The notes below the pieces were generated by a model. The model was not told where the DNA came from. It made no database searches and was given only the letters and a program-made list of their open reading frames with translations. The position numbers and the translations under genes are program-made. Shown one piece after another: positions 35,985 through 47,352 of a stretch of DNA of 64,000 nt (position 1 is the stretch's first letter; each line of letters begins with the position of its first letter). The DNA comes from Isoetes taiwanensis (taxonomy: Eukaryota; Streptophyta; Lycopodiopsida; Isoetales; Isoetaceae): the NCBI GenBank assembly GCA_021234155.1, contig JAJEKV010000017.1, positions 19,352,372 to 19,416,371 on the forward strand, written 5' to 3'.

Positions 35985-36133
35985 ATTACTGCAAAGGTTT
36001 TTCCCTTGAAAACCTTTCGAGGCAGGGTTTTTTAATCCTAGTAGTAGTGATATTGTACTAGCCCATTGTATGGGTCCCATGACCTATTGGTCTCCGTGGA
36101 CGTTAAAAAATCTATTCTATTCTATTCTATTCT
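35985..36133 (+). mobile_element. LINE 3' fragment, copy C
   Basis: GGGTCCCATGACC, ATTGG and CCGTGGACGTTAAAAAA are followed by a (TCTAT)n tail (36108-36133). This is the same 3' end as copy A but with a different tail repeat. It is a 5'-truncated insertion. Confidence 0.6.
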
Positions 36134-36223
36134 CCATAAATGACCTACTTTATTTAACAAGATGAATTAGTGAAATGCTTATGTTAAGTCTCGTAAAACA
36201 TTTCTTCTAGAATATAAACAAGA

Positions 36224-36252
36224 CTAGTTATAGGTGCCCGGCATTGCCGGGC
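36224..36252 (-). other. Helitron 3' terminal hairpin and CTAG
   Basis: A 17-nt perfect hairpin (36236-36252), an 8-nt spacer, then CTAG (36224-36227), with T as the next base. Confidence 0.85.
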
Positions 36253-36452
36253 TTGAGTAATAATGTCTTGCAATGGTAATAGCAAAGTCTCTTGAAATTT
36301 GATGTTGAGTAACAATGCCTTGCATTGGTATTAGCAGTGTCTCTTGAAATTCGAATGTAGACGACATGGTGCATTCAAGTAGTTTAGGTGCAATATTCTT
36401 TTCATAATGTTGCACAAATGAACATACAACATTGAGCCAACTACACATGTGC

Positions 36453-38567
36453 TTGGTGATGATCTACATATAGGTTGAGACAAACTCTCTTGAAATTTGG
36501 ATGCGATGATCTACATATATATTGAGAGGGTGTGATGATCTACATATATGTTGAGACAAACTCTCTTGAAATTTGGATGTGGATGGCATGGTGCATTCAA
36601 GTAGTTTATGTGTAATATTCTTTTCAGTGTTGTGCTAACAAACACACCATGTTGAGCAACCAACTAAACATGTGCTCGGTGATGATCTATATATGTGCTT
36701 GGTGATGTTAGGAGAACGTGATTACTAACTTTTTATTAAAATTACTTGAGTAGTTGAAAGATGCATTGGTGCAATATTCTTTTCTAGTTACTACAACAAA
36801 TGCCGCAACATATAAATCTTTTCTTCTTAGAATTGTGCTAATTTAGAGGCGATAGTGATATACGACATAAGCCTTAGCAACAAACATTCAAATCTTTTTT
36901 GTTCTTAGAATTGTGCTAATTGAGATGCGATAGAGATGTATGACATAAACCTAGATTTGCATTATGGCATGAACATAGCATAGTAACAAAAATGAGTAGC
37001 AACTATAGTTTAAAGATCATATCCAATGCCATAACAAAGCACTTAGACTTCTAGACCCTGAGAGACAATGACATGTTGGTAAACCAAAGACTCATATTGC
37101 AAGAACATCTCATAGACTTTTTGGAATGGGCACATGTTCTAAAGGCATATAAAAACATTTCATGCAATTTCAAAGCTCTACAAATTCTTTGTTTTGGCTA
37201 CGCACACAATGTACATAAAAAGATAAAAAACCAATAAGTGCACCCACCCCATCATGCAAAGCTAGAACTTCAAAATGATTGATATTCTCTACTCATAATC
37301 GAGAGAGAACAACATATCTTCGGGAATAATATTTAAGGTCAATGGATTACACCCATAGCTACGCATTTAATTGACTTATTCGAAGTAGAAATATATTAGA
37401 CACATTTCAACCAATCTATTTATAACAAATTGAACAATGGTATATGAGCCGCAAGATTCAAAATGGCCTCGCCAAAAGGTCAAAATCCTTTGCCACAACA
37501 AAAACCAGTAACCCATCATGCAATGCCTAGAAGATCAAAATGATTCATATTCTCAACAACCTCTACAACTGGAATTGTACATATAATCGAGCTCCAATAC
37601 AACCCGAATATTGCAGAAAATGAGAGCAAATAATGCATGCCAGCAAGATAGAACATGAATGCGCACTTGGTTGTAATCAACCTGTCATTAACCTGCCATC
37701 CTCTTCGAATGATCAAGTAGCAAAAAGGAGCCAGCACACCTTTTAAATTGGAGAACAATGCCCCACAATATGCAAGCAATAAAGATAAACATATAAATCA
37801 GATGAACTAAATTGTAGATCTTACAACTCAAATGTAATATTTAAATAGAAATAAATGACTTCAAAACATATCAAAGAGAAACAAGGTGCTGTGCACGGAG
37901 GGTTGCCCTCCATGGCCGGAGAATGAAGTGGCTTAAGTTGTAGTTGTAGACAATAGAGTATTTGAATCGAAATTTCTATTTTAAAACATTGACATTTTGA
38001 GGTGATGGTACCCATTTGCATGACTAAGTTCTCCTTAGATGTTGAGGTCTTGTTGGACTAGGATCCAGGTGGACACATGGACTTTGGGGTTTGAGTGCAA
38101 TGTATTGGTGTTTGGTGCTTGGTATGGAACTAGGATGGCAGAAGCATAAGAAGAAGTGTAATAGAGGAGAGAATGGATGTACATGTTTTGTGAAGTGGCT
38201 TAAGTCGTAGTTGAAAGTTATCTTTTGACATTTTATTCAAATTGCTACTTCTAGACAATAGAGTACTTGAAACCATGAGTTTATTAATAGGATGATATAC
38301 ATGGGGGTACTTGATACTTGATAACAGACGAAACAATTTATGAAGAATCGAAATAGAGGAATAAGGGGAGGGGGTGTGTGCAAAAGAACTTAAGAATTAT
38401 GAATTGTTTTGCATGTCAATTTTGTTTAGGTCATGAAGGAAGAATTCAATACTTTAAATTGAAGAAGGTTGCTAAGAATTTAATAGCATGGAATACATAG
38501 AAGTTGCAAGCAAAGTAAAGCTACGGGATGTCTTCTGTTGCTCTATAGTTATGGATCATGTTTGAGG
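36453..38567. other. Helitron non-coding segment
   Basis: AT-rich DNA without supported genes. A block of about 100 bp containing GATGATCTACATATA and CAAACTCTCTTGAAATTTGGATG is repeated two to three times at 36250-36700. Confidence 0.5.
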
Positions 38568-39335
38568 TTAGATCATGTCGAAGGCAATGATTTGGAGTCT
38601 GTGGTTGAGCTCAAATGTGCATTTACTCCGGCTCTTCAGTATGCTTTGGTGGAGTGATCGAGGATCTGCTTTCATTGTAGCTAATGCACCTCCTAATGGA
38701 TAATCGAGAAATTTATCAAGCAATGCTCCTACCATTGTGACATGTAGCGTGTGGGATCCAGTGTCGATGTCGCCGAACATTGTTAACTCTTCTGTCATGT
38801 CGTCGTTCCTGCACGTGTCGCAGAGACTGTCCGACACTACCTTGTTGCAAGCATTGCACGTTGTGACGGCCTTGTTTTCGCCAGTTATATTCAATCTTAA
38901 TGTGCCTGAGATCTGTACATGCAAGGATGTTTGATTAGTGGAGAGTTGTATGAAAGAAGGTGAGAAGCGAAGACAATTTTGGCTTAGTTTTAGTAGTAGA
39001 AGATATATGTTGGTATTTTGTAGAACGTGTGCTGCGAAGATTTCATTTGTGATTGTTGCTACTACGTCATCATCTGGGAACCATAACTCCTCTGGGAACC
39101 AGCTTGACACTGCGTCCGCTACAATCTTGAATGCAATTGTAGCTTCTGTAGATGTTAAGATAGTCTGGCCACGGAACGTACTGGCCTTTAGGGTCTTAAA
39201 TAAGACAATGGGTTTATGTCCTAAAAGAAACAAGCGTTTGAGCTTGTCAAACACGTGTGCCTGTTCAGGCCAGAACTTTAATTCTGTGACATTTTTTTCG
39301 TCGCACCCATCTCCGACTAGCAAACAAGGGAACAT
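38568..39335 (-). CDS. RPA1-like (replication protein A large subunit) protein of a Helitron
   Basis: 255 codons, open throughout. Residues about 40-75 have an OB-fold pattern (HKPIVLFKTLKASTFRGQTILTS as short blocks of the RPA DBD type). Residues about 163-178 hold CNACNKVVSDSLCDTC, a CX2C-X8-CX2C zinc ribbon as in DNA-binding domain C of RPA1. The following MFGDIDTGSHTL and LLDKFLDYPL fit the strands after the ribbon. Plant Helitrons often carry RPA1-like genes, and this one is in the same orientation as the Helitron terminus. It would bind single-stranded DNA during rolling-circle transposition. It is shorter than a cellular RPA1. Confidence 0.65.
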   Translation of the reverse strand: MFPCLLVGDGCDEKNVTELKFWPEQAHVFDKLKRLFLLGHKPIVLFKTLKASTFRGQTILTSTEATIAFKIVADAVSSWFPEELWFPDDDVVATITNEIFAAHVLQNTNIYLLLLKLSQNCLRFSPSFIQLSTNQTSLHVQISGTLRLNITGENKAVTTCNACNKVVSDSLCDTCRNDDMTEELTMFGDIDTGSHTLHVTMVGALLDKFLDYPLGGALATMKADPRSLHQSILKSRSKCTFELNHRLQIIAFDMI

Positions 39336-39959
39336 CGTATGTTCTTTGACCCTGACAATAGCAACTAGCAGGTTGACGTCATGGGTCGCGCTTAATAGTG
39401 ACTGTATGCATGGAATAATTTAAGGGCTAAACTTAGCTATTTGGCGATTTTTTAGTACATTTTCAAAAACTTTTGGCTAAAGTAAATGGAAAAATTTGGG
39501 GAAAAAATAATAATTTTAGCTTAACGTTTTTCACGCCCGGACCAAGCTTTGATCTCTTTAGCCAAATGCTAGAAAGTAAGAGAGTGAATTTTTAGATTGT
39601 TTAGCCAAACTATAGAAACTTTTGGAATGAAGCTCGAGCTAGTTTAGCTAACATCATTCTAGTTTATAAGACATATATGATTAATAAATTATTTTCTAGC
39701 ATTTATGGAATAATTTGGGGCCTAGATCTAGCTAACTTGCATTGTTTTACAATGTTTTGACAAAGAAAATGAATAAAGTAAATAGAAACGATCAAAAACA
39801 ATTATTGTAATTTTAGCTTAATTTTTTCCTTGACCACACCACAGAAATTCTTGAGATGAATTTTGGGTTAGTTTAGCTAAACGCTAGAAAGTATGAGAGG
39901 AAAAATGGGTAGAGTTTAGCTAAGCAGAAAACAGATTGTAGAATCCGGTTAGCCGGTTT

Positions 39960-40170
39960 CGAAATAGTTGCCCAAGAACAGCCACGACCGCCAGTTTACA
40001 CTCTATAGCAAGTTTGGAGCAGTCATTGGCATATTCTTGGCATATACTAGCATATACTCGGAATATGCCATAAACTCACATGGACAAAGGCTTGCCGCCC
40101 TAGGGTCAACCCAAAAATATTTTTCCATTTGAACAAAAAACCCTACTTCTGGAGGTATTTTTGAAATGTT
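39960..40170 (+). repeat. Dispersed repeat, copy 1
   Basis: Shares GACCGCCA, GTTTGGAGCAGT, a TATACTAGCATAT block and GGTCAACCCAAAA with a copy at 43110-43245. About 75 percent alike by eye. No coding capacity. Confidence 0.5.
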
Positions 40171-40975
40171 TGCAAAGGGGTACATTTGAAATTTTCCATA
40201 GATGTTATTTCTTAGTTAACAACCATTATGTTGTGTCATACATATGGCATCGTAATCCATCGTTTTATGCCAAGTGTATTCTCAATGGTTATAATATACA
40301 TATTCGACACATGAACCATCCCTTGGTCGCACCTAGACTATGCATGCCAAGTTTAATACGACTCCTCATCCACGGACGTTCCTATTAGGACTAGCATTGT
40401 GTCGACCACATTGATATTCCATTGCCAATAGTGATAGAACAATAATATTTTGTACAAAGCCCCCTCAAAAACAATTTCAGAGCAATTTTCATCTTCCTTA
40501 TAATTTGGGGTTCTTAAACAAATCTTCAATTTTTAAACATTTAGTCTTAGGTAACTGCTTCTGTTGGTATATTTCCCGTATCTCTAGTTAGTATCTTTCG
40601 ATCACTTTTCATAAGAAATGCTTTCAACTTTGTAATAACTAAAGAAAGCTCATTTTCTAAAAGGACTTCAAACCTGCTAACAAACAAATATTTTTGGCAA
40701 CCTTAAAGTTCCCCAAGCTTTTGACGACTGGAAAGCACCATAAATGGAACCACCTTGCATTTCACCATTTAATTAGGCAACGTGGCCCTTCATCATCATC
40801 TGTTCTTATATTCAATAGCTAGTGTTTGGCTTGCTTTTTACCTTTTTCCTTCGCTCTTATTTGAATTACAATGAAATTGAGATTTTACTATGCCTTTGCT
40901 CTTACATCCTTCAAAACCAGCCTTTGGGAGCAAATGCTTATTCAATAAGAAAGAAATTAATGAATCTAATCATAC

Positions 40976-41968
40976 CCAGTGTTTGATCCATAGAGGCTTT
41001 GCAGCTTGCCTTCCGAGTATTGCAAAAGATCACCTGCTGTCTTGACTCCCAAATCAGTCTCCAACGCATGCCCAAGCTTGCCACCCAACTGTCCTCTAGC
41101 ATGCCACTACATAAAGAAGATTTACATGAGCATGAACCCATCCATGCATGCATTCCACATAAGAATAAAAAACAGGCGCTCACATCTTCCTTATAGGTAA
41201 AGACACAAGCAAGGCAGGAACCGCGCTTGAGGAAATAACTGTTTGTTGAGAAGGTTTGTGCATACCACTAGCTAACTTTGCAAGCATCTGCACATCCAAT
41301 ATATACCTCACAAGAAATTATACAATTTTCTTCTATGCTCGTCCTATGGCTTGATTGACAAATTTACCTTGTTGTGGGCAATTCCCGCAGAACAAGTGAA
41401 TTGAGTTTCTGCTAAGTCTGCCATTCGTATTTCAACAATAATGACGGCCCCACAAGCTAACAACTGGTCACCATAATCTCCATCATTTGCACAAAGCCAT
41501 TTCTCTACTTCACCATCCTTGTATCAATAATTCCAACGCTTCAAATAAAAAATGCACAAAGTGAACAAAATGATAACAATGAAAGCCCAAGCATGCCATA
41601 CATCCGCAAGGCCAACAATGTGCGTCTTGAAAGCCTCTTGGTTGAAGGTGCAAACTATAGAATGCCTTTGGGAAAGATAAGTTAAGGCAGCCTCTGTGAT
41701 GTCAAGATACACTTCATCAATGGATGCTCTTTCACATCTTCCTGTACGTGCAAGAATATTTACTACATGGGGAAGGGAAACGGTAAAGAACAAAAACTAT
41801 GATAAGAAATTCAAGATATTTCAGAATCTTCAAAAAATATGCATAACTGAGCTTGTCTCTGTTCCAGCATCTCGATAAATAGTAAGGTCAGCTTTCCCAT
41901 GTGACACAGTCACTTGAACAAGATTTATATCAATACATAACTTCTTTGCTTCATCTCCTCTCATTGAC
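40976..41968 (-). pseudogene. POLH: DNA polymerase eta fragment, five consecutive exons
   Basis: Minus-strand exons at about 41857-41968, 41602-41762, 41368-41517, 41184-41287 and 40976-41095 follow the order of plant Y-family polymerase eta. Key motifs: SMRGDEAKKLC and KADLTIYRDAGTE; ILARTGRCERASIDEVYLDI with the catalytic S-I-D-E; DQLLACGAVI and FTCSAGIAHNK; MLAKLASGMHKPSQQTV; QLGGKLGHALETDLGVKTAGD. Introns keep GT-AG ends and the last three junctions join in phase. The first palm exon and everything after the GKLQSLYGSNTG thumb/little-finger border are missing. It is genomic, not a retrocopy, so capture by the surrounding Helitron is the natural explanation. It cannot encode an active polymerase. 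Confidence 0.85.
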
Positions 41969-42818
41969 CTGATTAGAAGCTTCACACAGATAAGAAGTTT
42001 GTTTGGCATAGAAATCCTCAAAATATCTAATCATGAAGCTATCCACAAGTGCATAATTTAAAAAGGCAAGTCGCTAAAGAGTCTAGGCAGATTATGGCAT
42101 CAAAAAATTTGTCAGAGCATGACTAGATGCATTATGCAAGCATGCCGTTACACTGTGCCAGTGTTCTATTACTCAGGCTCATGTATCATATCCTCTGATG
42201 ATGATTAGAAAAGGTTACTACCATTATGAAAACTAGACAACATTGACAAGAAGGGAAGAAGATAAAGATACCGACAAAATTGCCAACAACAATAGACTAT
42301 CATCTTTCAGGTTTGTATGCCTATGCTTACAGAAGAAAAGGGATGGGGTTCATGACAACACAAATTTGATAGCGGCTCTCATTTGCAAAACAGAGGGGGT
42401 AGAGAGATGCTCCAAAATGAGCTCAATAGTGAGTTTAGGAAGATCCAAACGGTGCCCGACTGGGGGAAAGGGAAGAGGGAAAGACCTGGGCGGCCATAGC
42501 CGTCAGAAATGGAGGTATTGTTGGGGCTACAGTCACACGGGCCTTCAACAAACCTTAAGAAGAGCAGCAACTCCGCCAAGATTAAAATCCGGCATCGAGT
42601 CTGGTGGAAAGACCAGGTATTTTTCTTCAACAGAAGATCGTGGAAAGATCAAATATCTTCTCTGCATTTGTAGAGCAAAAAGCTTTTTGCTATGCCCGCA
42701 TTCAGACGGGGGCAAATGTTCATCCTCACCACAGGAGCAGAGCCGGGAGGGTGCAATTATCCATGGTGTTTCTGCTTCTTAGTACTAGGATTTTTCCTCT
42801 AGTATTCTTGTCGTTCCA

Positions 42819-42968
42819 GATCAATAACTTCAGGTCTTCTTCTGGTGAGTTTTCTTCAGCTTAAACCGGAAAACTCAGCTTAAACCGGCCATTTGTGTCG
42901 AGGATCAACAGCTTCAGATCTTTTTCTTTCTTCTGGTGAGTTTTCTTCCGCTTAAACCGGCCATTTTT
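42819..42968 (+). repeat. Direct duplication of about 75 bp
   Basis: TTCTTCTGGTGAGTTTTCTTC and CTTAAACCGGCCATTT occur twice (42836-42890 and 42930-42968) with a few changes. No gene is supported in 41969-44878 around it. Confidence 0.6.
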
Positions 42969-43109
42969 TTCCTGCCACCACTGGCTTCGTTATAAGCTCT
43001 GCTATATCCTAATCCGGCTGCCTTATCCTGGTCCCGTAAAGGGATGTGCTGCCATATCCTAGACTGGCTACCGGTTTCATAGTGAAAGAAGAGCCTCTCC
43101 CACTAACCA

Positions 43110-43245
43110 GGATGACCGCCAATTTAACGGATGTAGCAGGTTTGGAGCAGTTTGCTGAATATACTAGGTATATACCAGCATATCCTTAAAATATGCTAAA
43201 AACCCACCTCAATGAGGGTTTGCCCCTTAGGGGCAACCCAAAAAG
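43110..43245 (+). repeat. Dispersed repeat, copy 2
   Basis: Same orientation and block order as 39960-40170 (GACCGCCA, GTTTGGAGCAGT, ATACCAGCATAT, GGCAACCCAAAA). Confidence 0.5.
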
Positions 43246-44878
43246 AGCTCTTTTATGAACACAATATGTCATGTCACTTGTACCAACTTTCTACCATGGC
43301 ATCATGTTAGACCATCAGTTCTGCAGGACATTTTCATTCATCTTAGTCGAACTATCTGTGTTAGATGCAATTTTCACAAAGCTATGTCTCAATGAAGACA
43401 ATGGCTCCATTATCCTTGTGCATTATCCTTGTTCATAGGCCATTTTAGTCTTACAATCCTTGTTTTAGTCTTACAATCCCTACGGCCTCCTTTCGAGGAA
43501 ACTGAGATATGAATTTCATGTTCTGAAAGCTCGTCCATTGTGAATCTCTACTACAACAGATAGCTAGCAATCCATAGGCTTCTGCTTTTGAAGTATTTCA
43601 CCCATGCTAGGGTGAAAATATGGAGTCTGATTGACGTCACTTCTTATATAAAAGGAAGAAATATATGTAAGCCATTTGAATTCCTTGACATGTTTCTTGA
43701 TGGAAGCAATGGGACTCCTGACTGCAGTGTGCATAGTCTCAATCCGGAATGGCAAGATCTCTCCACTTCTATATATGGTCCTGCTAATTTGTATAGCCAT
43801 ACGCAGTAAAATCACACGCAGACATTTACCACATTGCATATGAATCCTTTTATAACAAACGCGAACATTTGCTAAAATTCATTGCCAGCTTTGCCAGCAT
43901 AGACAACAATGTGTGTTGATTGAACACTAACAATTAGCAGTGCATATGATAATTTGTGGCAAAAACCATGAAGATTTATACAACTTCAATACCTAATATC
44001 AGCCAGTGTAAGATGTTCCAATAATGTCAATAGTTTAAGCATGCGCCCATCATACGTACTCAATATAGAGAATACAGATGTACCTTCATAGACATATGAA
44101 GCTACAACAGAAATCAGTATAGAAATAGCAGTATAAAAATTAGTAGCAAAAATGGAACTGAAAAAGGATTGACCATAAGGCAATTATTCAAATATGATAA
44201 ATATGCACTCAAATTGCTTTTCTGAAATGCATAGATCAAATTGGGTATATTAATCCCTGCAAATGGGAGTATCTTCTTGAAATTAATCAAGCCTAAAAGT
44301 GCTCTTATAATAAATGAAGTTGAAAAATTAAAGAATTGGCTGTTGGGAACCTCTAATTTAAGGCCATCTTTGAATGCAATGCTTTAGAGAAACAGCTATT
44401 ACTTTTGTCTCAATTAGCTCCACAGTCCTGTATCGTGATTTACGAATGAGATTCTCCTCAATCAAACACCTCAAAAGCCTCTAAGATGGTTATGCTTGTG
44501 AGATCAAAGTCGCGATTTAAATCATGCTAGGGAATGGTAAAGCACATCTAAGATTCATGTTCTCGTTGAAGAATATGCACCCCATGATAAAAAGCAGATG
44601 TATCCATAATGTGTGCAAGAATCAGTTAATTAAACAGATCCATTGTCCCTGTGGAAGTGTGCATGAAATGACTGATCCATCTCCTTTTTTCCAATTACAG
44701 ATTTGAGTGCACCAACCAGTCGTGCAACTCATAAAAGCTCTGAATCGTCTTTTCTTGACTACATGAGTCTTGATGTGTTCCACTCTCATTTGGAATATCG
44801 GTCCTTGATTCTTTGCGGGACTTCCTTTTCTGTCTGCAATACTTGTGCTGCCCTCACTGAGTGCTGATCGTCCACAAC

Positions 44879-45241
44879 CTAGAACCTCACATCTTTTCCC
44901 TTTAGGTCTTCCTCAGTGGTCCATCTGAACAACTCACCAGTAGCTCTGTTGAATGGTATGACATCCACAGGCATTGGATCTGCAACGGGATGACGCACCA
45001 TGAGGTTCAGAATCTCTAGCATGTGTGCTAGATTAAATTCCCTGTGGTTGAACAGGACCGCATCGCCAGTGCAAACCTTCAACCGTCTTATGTCCAGCAG
45101 CAACTTGTGGCCAATTCCCAATGGATAATATTGAGCCAGCCGCTCCATATTTTGGGCCCCTCTCTGTGATTTTCTTATCTGGCCATCTGGATCCAAGAAT
45201 TGGGAATCAACCATTTCATCCTCTTCATCTGCATCTGAATC
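44879..45241 (-). CDS. Acidic-start hypothetical protein or exon
   Basis: The minus-strand frame reads EDSDADEEDEMVDSQFLDPD and then about 100 residues (GIGHKLLLDIRRLKVCTGD, VDVIPFNRATGELFRWT) to a stop at 44879. The mix of residues looks protein-like, but I recognise no family. It may be a captured exon of the Helitron. Confidence 0.4.
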   Translation of the reverse strand, partial: DSDADEEDEMVDSQFLDPDGQIRKSQRGAQNMERLAQYYPLGIGHKLLLDIRRLKVCTGDAVLFNHREFNLAHMLEILNLMVRHPVADPMPVDVIPFNRATGELFRWTTEEDLKGKDVRF

Positions 45242-45332
45242 CTCTCGTGTACTTTCTCACTAGAAGAAAACCCCTATGATTGTAACGCTTTTTGAAACGT
45301 TCTTTTAACGAAAATAATAATATATTATAACT

Positions 45333-45665
45333 GGAAAAGGGCCCGGCCTGACGGCCGGGCCCTTTCCTCTTGCACTCATTCCTCGCCTCGGCCCCTCCGG
45401 GGCCTCGCCTCGGTTTGGACCCACCCATGTGCCCTTTTCTTTTGCACCCTTCCTCGGCTCGGTCCCTCCGGGGCCTCGCCTCGGTTTGGGCACATAGAAA
45501 AGGGCCCGGCCCCTCCTCGGTTCGACCTTTCCTCTTGCACTTATTCCTCGGCTCGGCCCCTCCGGGGCCTCGCCTCGGTTTGGGCCCACCCATGTACCCT
45601 TTTCTTTTGCACCCTTCCTCGGCTTGGCCCCTCCGGAGCCTCGCCTCGGTTTGGGCTCACCCATG
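45333..45665. repeat. GC-rich minisatellite with a 35-nt palindrome
   Basis: It starts with GGAAAAGGGCCCGGCC, TGAC, GGCCGGGCCCTTTCC (45333-45367). Four units of about 75-90 bp follow, each with TTCCTCGGCTCGG, CCCCTCCGGGGCCTCGCC and TCGGTTTGGGC. ORFs across it are repeat artefacts. Confidence 0.8.
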
Positions 45666-45689
45666 TAGTCCTACTACTAATTCCAAACT

Positions 45690-46345
45690 ATCACCCATTA
45701 AGAGCTTACTCACGCATACATACCTACTACCAATACGTACTACCAATTGCAAACTATCACACATTGAGGAGCTTAGTCATATTTACTATCAATTTCAAAG
45801 TATCATCCATTGGGACCGTTGGGAGCTCACTACATCTGCTATAAATTCCAAAGTACAACCCTTATATGTTCAAGAAACTTCCCATGCTATTAAGCATCCA
45901 TTGCTCAACCACCCATGAGGAGCATACTCACACATACAACCATGAGCACGCATACCACATCTACATCCATGAGGACCTTTACCATGTCTATTTACTCACG
46001 CCTGTATATTCCAATTACAACCCATAAGGAGCACGAGGAGCATGCTCACACATACTTCCATGAGGACCACACCACATCTACACCCATGAGGACCTTTACC
46101 ACATCTATTATTGGCACCCATGCATGAGGAGTTTACTCACACCTACTACCGTGCAAGTTCACATACACACATGCCCTAGTAAAGTAACACCTATAAGGAT
46201 GTTCCTACTGCACTCTAGAGCATTTCACATCTTTATTCACACATACTGGTTAACCCCTATTCTATTACCAACAAAGTATCATATGAGGACCCGTACCACA
46301 TCTACACCCATGACGCCACATCTACTACATTCACTATTTTTATAC
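45690..46345. repeat. Degenerate minisatellite
   Basis: Loose repeats built from CCCATGAGGA, CTCACACATAC and ACCACATCTACA. No gene. Confidence 0.6.
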
Positions 46346-46369
46346 TGAGGTCCTTGTGTATGAACATCA

Positions 46370-46940
46370 GAAATATCCTAGAGCATTTGGAACATTCTAG
46401 AACATTCTAGTTTGAGCATTTGCAAAGTTTGAAAAAACTTTCTATTTTTAGACATCTTCGAAGATTCTAGGACATTCCAGGGCATTCTAGAAGATTATAG
46501 AATATTCCAGAGCTATCTAGAACATCCACAACACCTTCTGTTTTTAGACTAAGGTGCTTGCCCATGAGCATCTGGAACATTCTAGAATATTATATTTTGA
46601 GTGTTTGCAAAGTTTTTAAAAACCTGCTATTTTTAGACTGAGGTGCTTGCCCATGAGCATCTGGAACATTCTAGGATATTCTATTTTGAGCATTTGCAAA
46701 GTTTCAAAAAACTTTCTATTTTTAGACATCTCAGAAGATTCTAGGACATTCCACGACATTCTAGAATATAGAATATCCCAGAGCTATCTAGAACATTCCA
46801 GAACATCCTTGAATTGTTTGCAAAGTTCCACAAAACTTTCTATTTTTAGACTGAGGTACTTGCCTAAGAGCATCAGCAACATTCTAGAACATTCTATTAT
46901 GAGTTCCTGCAAACTTTTAGAAAACTTTCTATTTTAGACT
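46370..46940. repeat. Minisatellite rich in heat-shock-element-like motifs
   Basis: Units of roughly 80-90 bp repeat GAGCATCTGGAACATTCTAG, GCATTTGCAAAGTTT and ACTTTCTATTTTTAGAC. 46390-46407 is GAACATTCTAGAACATTC, a perfect run of alternating GAA and TTC at 5-bp spacing; similar runs are at 46660-46690 and 46788-46812. The motif density may be a by-product of the repeat. Confidence 0.75.
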
Positions 46941-47235
46941 ATGCATTAGGGCGGATTTGGGGTCTGAAAATGGCCCTTATCTTGGGTTAAAGATTTCCAC
47001 GTCATATTCGCCAGGACCAATCAGGTTTGCGCCTTTTTTACGAAAGTCAGTATTACTTGGCAGGTAGAAGGATGAGCAGGCTTACTTGGCATCCACATGG
47101 CGTATTTTCATAGGGGATGCCTGCGCTTTTATTGCAACCATTTTAATGGCCTGTATTTTTCGGGAGTCGCTTCGCCGCCCAAAATAATGGTGACTTTGAC
47201 CGCCTACTGTCAGCGTCACCAACTCCCTTGTCAAA
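46941..47235. other. Upstream region of the 47.2 kb gene
   Basis: GC-neutral sequence between the minisatellite and the E2F-type site. No frame of note. Confidence 0.4.
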
Positions 47236-47248
47236 TTTTGGCGCCAAA
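47236..47248. promoter_or_regulatory. E2F-type binding site
   Basis: TTTTGGCGCCAAA contains the palindrome TTTGGCGCCAAA, a consensus E2F/DP site. It lies about 100 nt before the first exon-like sequence of the 47.3-48.0 kb gene, which suggests S-phase expression. Confidence 0.5.
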
Positions 47249-47352
47249 CTTCTGTACTGTCACTCCGGCGCCTCTACGTGCATCCTCTCCGCCTTCACTC
47301 CTCATCTGCAATCCATGTCTCCTGTAATTTCTGTGTTTTGCCCCATTTACAG

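Larger units (their letters stand above)
36224..45335 (-). mobile_element. Minus-strand Helitron with RPA-like and captured genes
   Basis: The 3' end (36224-36252, minus) is GCCCGGCAATGCCGGGC, eight bases, then CTAG followed by T: a textbook Helitron terminus. Upstream in the same orientation are an RPA1-like ORF (38568-39335), a cluster of DNA polymerase eta exons (40976-41968) and an acidic ORF (44879-45241). No Rep-helicase was found, so it is non-autonomous. The 5' end is not proven; a TC followed by AT-rich sequence near 45335 is only a candidate (the base before it is not A). Confidence 0.55.

Noticed and set aside
45370-45918. ORFs across the GC minisatellite on both strands
   Set aside because: Period matches the repeat unit; low-complexity artefact.
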